A DNA stretch of 44,625 nucleotides from Oxalobacteraceae bacterium UBA6018 (GTDB lineage: Bacteria; Pseudomonadota; Gammaproteobacteria; Burkholderiales; Burkholderiaceae_D): positions 1 through 44,625 of the forward strand of contig DIZW01000109.1 of the NCBI GenBank assembly GCA_002428015.1. The letters are read 5' to 3'. A program made the position numbers and the translations under genes. Under the pieces are notes generated by a model that worked only from the letters and a program-made list of their open reading frames with translations, was not told where the DNA came from and ran no database searches. Positions 40,769-44,625 of this stretch are shown here, piece by piece (position 1 is the stretch's first letter; the number at the start of each line of letters is the position of its first letter).

Positions 40769-42004
40769 ATGTTTGAGGCAAGACGGCTTGCCGCGCTCCT
40801 GGCGCTGGCCGGCAGCTGCATCGCGGCGCGGGCCAGCGCGCCGCAGACCGATATCATCCATTGGTGGACCTCGACCAGCGAGTCGGCCGCGGTGCGCACC
40901 CTGGCCGACGCCTACCGCGCCGCCGGCGGCACCTGGACCGAGACCGCCATCGCCGGCGCCGACCAGGCCCGCGCGGTCACCATCAACCGCATCGTCGGCG
41001 GCGAGGCCCCCATGGCCGCCCAGTTCAACACCACGCGCCAGTTCTTCGACCTGATCGAGCAGGGCATGCTCAACAACGTGGACGCGGTCGCGCTGCCGGG
41101 CCACTGGGACGCGTACCTGCCGGCGCCCATCCTGGACATGATCCGGGTCCAGGGCCACTACTACGCGGTTCCGGTCGACATCCACATGCAGGCCTGGTTC
41201 TGGTATTCGAAGGCGGCGTTCCGGCGCGCCGGCATCGCCCGCGAGCCGGCCACCATCGACGAGCTGTTCGGCGTGCTCGACAAGCTCAAGGCCGCCGGCC
41301 TGATCCCGCTGGCCCATGGCGGCCAGCCGTGGCAGGAGAACATCCTGTTCCTGGCCATGCTGGCCAACGTCGGCGGCACCGACCTGTACCTGAAGGTGCT
41401 GCGTGACCGCGACCAGCACGCCATCGCCTCAAGCGCCTTCCGGCGCGTGCTGGCCGCCTTCAAGCGCCTGCGCGCCTACGTCGATCCGGGCGCGCCCGGG
41501 CGCAACTGGAACGACGCCACCGCCTTGCTCATCCGCGGCAAGGCCGGGGTGCAGGTGATGGGCGATTGGGCCAAGGGCGAGTTCGCCCAGGCCGGCCAGC
41601 GCCCGGGCCGCGAATACGGCTGCATCCCCGGTTTCGGGCCGCGCTCGCCCTACCTGATCCAGGGCGACGCCTTCGTGTTCCCCAAGACCGACGACCCGGC
41701 CACGGTGCGCGCCCAGACCCTGCTGGCGAGCGTGGTGGTGGAGCCGGCGACCCAGCTCGCGTTCAACCGGCTCGGCGGCGGCATCCCCATCCGCGCCGAC
41801 TTGGACAGCGCCGGCATGGACCCGTGCGCGCGCGCCGGCATGGCCATCATGCGCGACCGCACGCGCCAGGTCGGCATCAGCGAGGTGTACCTGACCCCCG
41901 ACCAGAACGGCGAGATGCAGGACGTGATCACGGCCTTCTGGAACACCCGGATGCCGGTCGAGAAAGCCCAGAAAAGCATCGCCAACGCATTGAGGAACCA
42001 GTAA
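40769..42004 (+). CDS. Orphan carbohydrate ABC transporter substrate-binding protein
   Basis: A 411-residue periplasmic protein of the extracellular solute-binding family 1 (maltose-binding-like) type. It has a Sec signal peptide (about 1-23, ASA-PQ) and the typical blocks IIHWWTSTSESAAVRTLADAYRAAGG, PAPILDMIRVQGHYYAVPVDIHMQAWFWYSKAAFRRAG, LANVGGTDLY and GKAGVQVMGDWAKGEF. Its ligand is unknown, probably a sugar or glycan fragment. No permease or ATPase gene follows; instead its TAA overlaps the halogenase ATG (TAATG). Its transport partners must be elsewhere, or it acts as a sensor or binding protein only. Confidence 0.85.
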   Translation: MFEARRLAALLALAGSCIAARASAPQTDIIHWWTSTSESAAVRTLADAYRAAGGTWTETAIAGADQARAVTINRIVGGEAPMAAQFNTTRQFFDLIEQGMLNNVDAVALPGHWDAYLPAPILDMIRVQGHYYAVPVDIHMQAWFWYSKAAFRRAGIAREPATIDELFGVLDKLKAAGLIPLAHGGQPWQENILFLAMLANVGGTDLYLKVLRDRDQHAIASSAFRRVLAAFKRLRAYVDPGAPGRNWNDATALLIRGKAGVQVMGDWAKGEFAQAGQRPGREYGCIPGFGPRSPYLIQGDAFVFPKTDDPATVRAQTLLASVVVEPATQLAFNRLGGGIPIRADLDSAGMDPCARAGMAIMRDRTRQVGISEVYLTPDQNGEMQDVITAFWNTRMPVEKAQKSIANALRNQ

Positions 42005-43527
42005 TGAGCGCTGACCGCAGCCCCGCCCCGATCCGGGAAATCGTCATCGTCGGCGGCGGCACCGCCGGCTGGATGACGGCCGCCGCCTTCGCCCGCATGC
42101 TGCCGGTGGGGCACCGCGTGCGCCTGATCGAGTCCGACCAGATCTCCACCATCGGCGTGGGCGAGGCGACCATCCCGGCGATCCGCGCCTTCAACGAGAT
42201 GCTGCGCCTGGACGAGGACGAGTTCATGCGCGCCACCCAGGCCACCTTCAAGCTCGGCATCGAGTTCGTCAACTGGCGCCGCGACGGCGAGTCCTACATC
42301 CACGGCTTCGGGGTGATCGGACGCGACCAGCCGCTGGCCAAGTTCTACCAGTACTGGCTCAAGCTGTACCAGGCCGGCGAGGCGGCCGACCTGGGGGCGT
42401 TCTCGATCAACACGATGGCGCCGCTGGCCAACAAGTTCATGCGTCCGCCGGCCGACATGCCGCACTCGCCGCTGGCCGACATCGCCTACGCCTTCCACTT
42501 CGACGCCGGCCTGTACGCGCGCTACCTGCGCAAGATCAGCGAGGCCGGCGGGGTCAAGCGGGTCGAGGGGCGCATCATCGGCACCGAACTGCGCGAGGGC
42601 GACGGCTTCGTGGCCGCGCTGCGCATGGAGAACGGCGAGCGCATCGAGGCCGACCTGTTCATCGACTGCTCCGGCATGGCCGGCCTGCTGATCGAGCAGG
42701 CGCTGCACACGGGCTTCGAGGACTGGAGCCACTGGCTGCCGGCCGACAGCGCCATCGCGTTGCCATGCGCGCGCGCCGGCGCGCTGGCGCCGTACACGCG
42801 CTCGACCGCCCACCTGGCCGGATGGCAGTGGCGCATCCCGCTGCAGCACCGCACCGGCAACGGCCACGTGTTCTCGAGCCAGTTCACCGGCGCCGACGCG
42901 GCGCGCGAGACGCTGCTGGCCAACCTGGACGGGGTGGCCCTGGGCGAGGCGCGCCTGCTGCGCTTTGCCACCGGCAAGCGCAACAAGGCGTGGAACAAGA
43001 ACGTGGTGGCGATCGGCCTGTCCAGCGGCTTCATGGAGCCGCTCGAATCGACCAGCATCCACATGGTGCAAAGCGCGATCACGCGCCTGATCCAGTGCTT
43101 CCCGGACCGCAGCTTCTGCCAGGCCGAGATCGACATGTTCAACGCCCAGAGCGACGAGGAGTACGAGCGCATCCGCGATTTCCTGATCATGCACTACAAG
43201 GTCAACGAGCGCGAGGGCATGCCGTTCTGGGACTACTGCCGGCACATGCCGGTGCCGGACTCGGTCGCGCAGCGCATCGACCTGTACCGCAGCCGCGGGC
43301 GCATCTTCCGCAAGGGCGACGAGCTGTTCGCCGACGCCAGCTGGCTGCAGATCATGCACGGGCAGGGCTTGCGCGCCCACGGCTACCATCCGCTGGTGGA
43401 CCAGCGCAGCAATGGCGACATCAAGGCGTTCCTGAACTCGGTGCGCGGCACCATCGCCGCCTGCGTCGAGGCCATGCCGGACCACGCCGAGTACGTCGCC
43501 AACACCTGCGCCGCACCGCAGGCCTAG
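42004..43527 (+). CDS. Flavin-dependent halogenase (tryptophan 7-halogenase family)
   Basis: A 507-residue FADH2-dependent enzyme expected to halogenate an aromatic, indole-like substrate. Motifs: FAD-binding GGGTAGWM (17-24), IGVGEATIP (50-58), the catalytic lysine K83 (ATFKLGIEF), the halogenase motif W274-x-W276-x-I278-P279, and GFMEPLESTSIH with the conserved glutamate at about 345. All residues needed for activity appear intact. Related enzymes such as BrvH and Xcc4156 lie beside TonB-dependent receptor genes and prefer free indole and bromide. Here the partner is a sugar-binding protein. The natural substrate is unknown. A flavin reductase is not in the window. AGGA precedes the ATG. 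Confidence 0.88.
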   Translation: MSADRSPAPIREIVIVGGGTAGWMTAAAFARMLPVGHRVRLIESDQISTIGVGEATIPAIRAFNEMLRLDEDEFMRATQATFKLGIEFVNWRRDGESYIHGFGVIGRDQPLAKFYQYWLKLYQAGEAADLGAFSINTMAPLANKFMRPPADMPHSPLADIAYAFHFDAGLYARYLRKISEAGGVKRVEGRIIGTELREGDGFVAALRMENGERIEADLFIDCSGMAGLLIEQALHTGFEDWSHWLPADSAIALPCARAGALAPYTRSTAHLAGWQWRIPLQHRTGNGHVFSSQFTGADAARETLLANLDGVALGEARLLRFATGKRNKAWNKNVVAIGLSSGFMEPLESTSIHMVQSAITRLIQCFPDRSFCQAEIDMFNAQSDEEYERIRDFLIMHYKVNEREGMPFWDYCRHMPVPDSVAQRIDLYRSRGRIFRKGDELFADASWLQIMHGQGLRAHGYHPLVDQRSNGDIKAFLNSVRGTIAACVEAMPDHAEYVANTCAAPQA

Positions 43528-43578
43528 CGGCATCTTGCTATACTGCGGCCATTTCCCTCATCACCAGGACAGGCATTC

Positions 43579-44625
43579 GTGGCCACTTTAAAGGACGTAG
43601 CAGAGCTGGCCGGCGTGGGGCTGGGCACCGCGTCGCGGGTCGTCAGCGGCAAGGGCGCGGTGTCGCCGGCCACCATGGCCAAGGTCAAGCGGGCCATCGA
43701 GGCGCTCGGCTTTCAGCCCTCGCACGCGGCGCGCTCGCTGATGCTGGGCCACACCCAGACCATCGGCGTGTACATCCCCTACATGACCGGCACCTTCTTC
43801 GGCCCCATCCTGGCGCTGCTGTACGCCGGCCTGCGCGAGGCGGGCGTGAACATGGTGGTCGGCTTCGGCAACGGCCGCGCCGACGAGCGCGCCGATGTGC
43901 GCGAGGGTATCGACTTTCTCAACATGCGCGGCTGCGACGGCGTGATCGCGCTAAGTAACGCCCTGCGTCCCGAGGACCTGGACGTCATCGGCGCGCGCCA
44001 GTCGCGCCTGGTGCTGCTCAACCATGTGCTCGAAGGGGTCGCCGGCCAGTGCTTCACGGTCGACCACGACGAAGGCGGGCGCGCGGCCGCGCGCGCCCTG
44101 CTGGCCCTGGGCCACCGCGACTTCGCCGTCATCGCCGGGCCGCGCACGGCCGTCGACAACGTCGAACGGGTGGGCGGCTTTCTCGACGAGTTGGCGCGCG
44201 CCGGCATCGACGTCGACGGCGTGTGGGTGTTCGAAGGCGACTTCGCCACCGAGGGCGGACGGCGTGGCGCGCGCGCGCTGCTGGACTGCGGCTATCCGTT
44301 CACGGCCTTGTTTTGCGCCAACGACGACATGGCCGTGGGCGCGCTGTCGGTGCTGTACCAGGCCGGGGTGGACGTGCCGGGCCAGGTGTCGGTGATCGGC
44401 TACGACGACACCAGCGGCGCCGAATACACCGCACCGCGGCTTAGTTCGGTGCACATGCCGTGGCACGAGATGACCCGCAACGGCCTCAATTTCCTGCTCA
44501 ACCGCTGTTACGGCCTGGCGCGGCCGGTGGACGAGGTGGGCCAGGTCTGGGTCACCCTGCGCGACTCGACCGGGCCGGCGCTGGCGGTCCCGTTCGCGCT
44601 GCCGGCGCCATCCACGCCATCGGCG
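43579..44625 (+). CDS. LacI-family transcriptional regulator (3' end cut by window)
   Basis: The first 349 residues, with no stop before the window end. The GTG start gives MATLKDVAELAGVGLGTASRVVSG, a LacI helix-turn-helix, then the hinge (SHAARSLMLG) and a sugar-binding sensor domain (TIGVYIPYMTGTFFGPILALLYAGL, LFCANDDMAVGALSVL, VIGYDDTSGAEYTAPRLSSVHM). AGGACAGG lies upstream, and TATACT near 43534 might be a weak internal -10. It is 51 bases after the halogenase gene and is the probable regulator of that locus. The protein is nearly complete, since family members have about 330-360 residues. Confidence 0.88.
   Translation, partial: MATLKDVAELAGVGLGTASRVVSGKGAVSPATMAKVKRAIEALGFQPSHAARSLMLGHTQTIGVYIPYMTGTFFGPILALLYAGLREAGVNMVVGFGNGRADERADVREGIDFLNMRGCDGVIALSNALRPEDLDVIGARQSRLVLLNHVLEGVAGQCFTVDHDEGGRAAARALLALGHRDFAVIAGPRTAVDNVERVGGFLDELARAGIDVDGVWVFEGDFATEGGRRGARALLDCGYPFTALFCANDDMAVGALSVLYQAGVDVPGQVSVIGYDDTSGAEYTAPRLSSVHMPWHEMTRNGLNFLLNRCYGLARPVDEVGQVWVTLRDSTGPALAVPFALPAPSTPSA

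Noticed and set aside
43946..43956. GCGCTAA sequence inside the second LacI gene resembling half an xyl-box
   Set aside because: It is within coding sequence, far from any promoter, and lacks the other half.

Overview
This window looks like a chromosomal segment of a GC-rich betaproteobacterium, most likely an Oxalobacteraceae member of the Massilia/Duganella/Telluria type. That placement is an inference from gene content, GC-rich codon use and the divergent suhB/trmJ pair. No rRNA, tRNA, insertion sequence or CRISPR array was seen.

Layout. (1) 1-3574: housekeeping genes, namely a partial RhlE-type DEAD-box helicase, suhB, trmJ and a membrane-anchored alpha/beta hydrolase. (2) 3853-7500: a very large signalling protein, REC-REC-GAF-PAS-GGDEF-EAL-REC. 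(3) 7573-13189: glucarate dehydratase, divergent from an SGNH esterase and a GH115 alpha-glucuronidase. (4) 13344-19873: a lipoprotein phosphoesterase, a second methionine aminopeptidase coupled to a ParD-like protein, an AT-rich gap, and a YIP1-MacA-MacB-like exporter operon. (5) 19924-29500: xylan breakdown and its control, with GH10 xylanase, GH67 alpha-glucuronidase, a divergent LacI regulator, GH3 beta-xylosidase, an AraC-type XylR and an aldose epimerase. (6) 29754-39735: one long operon carrying the Weimberg xylose pathway (xylX, xylB, xylC, xylD, 2-oxoglutarate semialdehyde dehydrogenase) and the XylFGH xylose importer. (7) 39760-44625: a DUF6445-like protein divergent from an operon with an orphan sugar-binding protein, a flavin-dependent (tryptophan-type) halogenase and a second LacI regulator, cut by the window end.

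How the genes fit together. Esterase and xylanase open glucuronoxylan, GH115 and GH67 remove (4-O-methyl)glucuronate from polymer and oligomers, and GH3 releases xylose. XylFGH imports xylose, and the Weimberg enzymes oxidise it to 2-oxoglutarate. Glucarate dehydratase suggests that the glucuronate side chain is also oxidised, and the usual glucarate route meets the xylose route at 2-oxoglutarate semialdehyde.

Control. The non-coding DNA supports two layers. A LacI-type operator resembling the xyl-box of other proteobacteria lies just downstream of the -10 box at the promoters of the SGNH/GH115 operon, the GH67/GH10 operon and lacI itself. A different, near-identical 22-bp element with a second conserved block at fixed distance lies upstream of both the GH3-xylR operon and the Weimberg-transport operon, and is the best candidate site for the AraC-type XylR.
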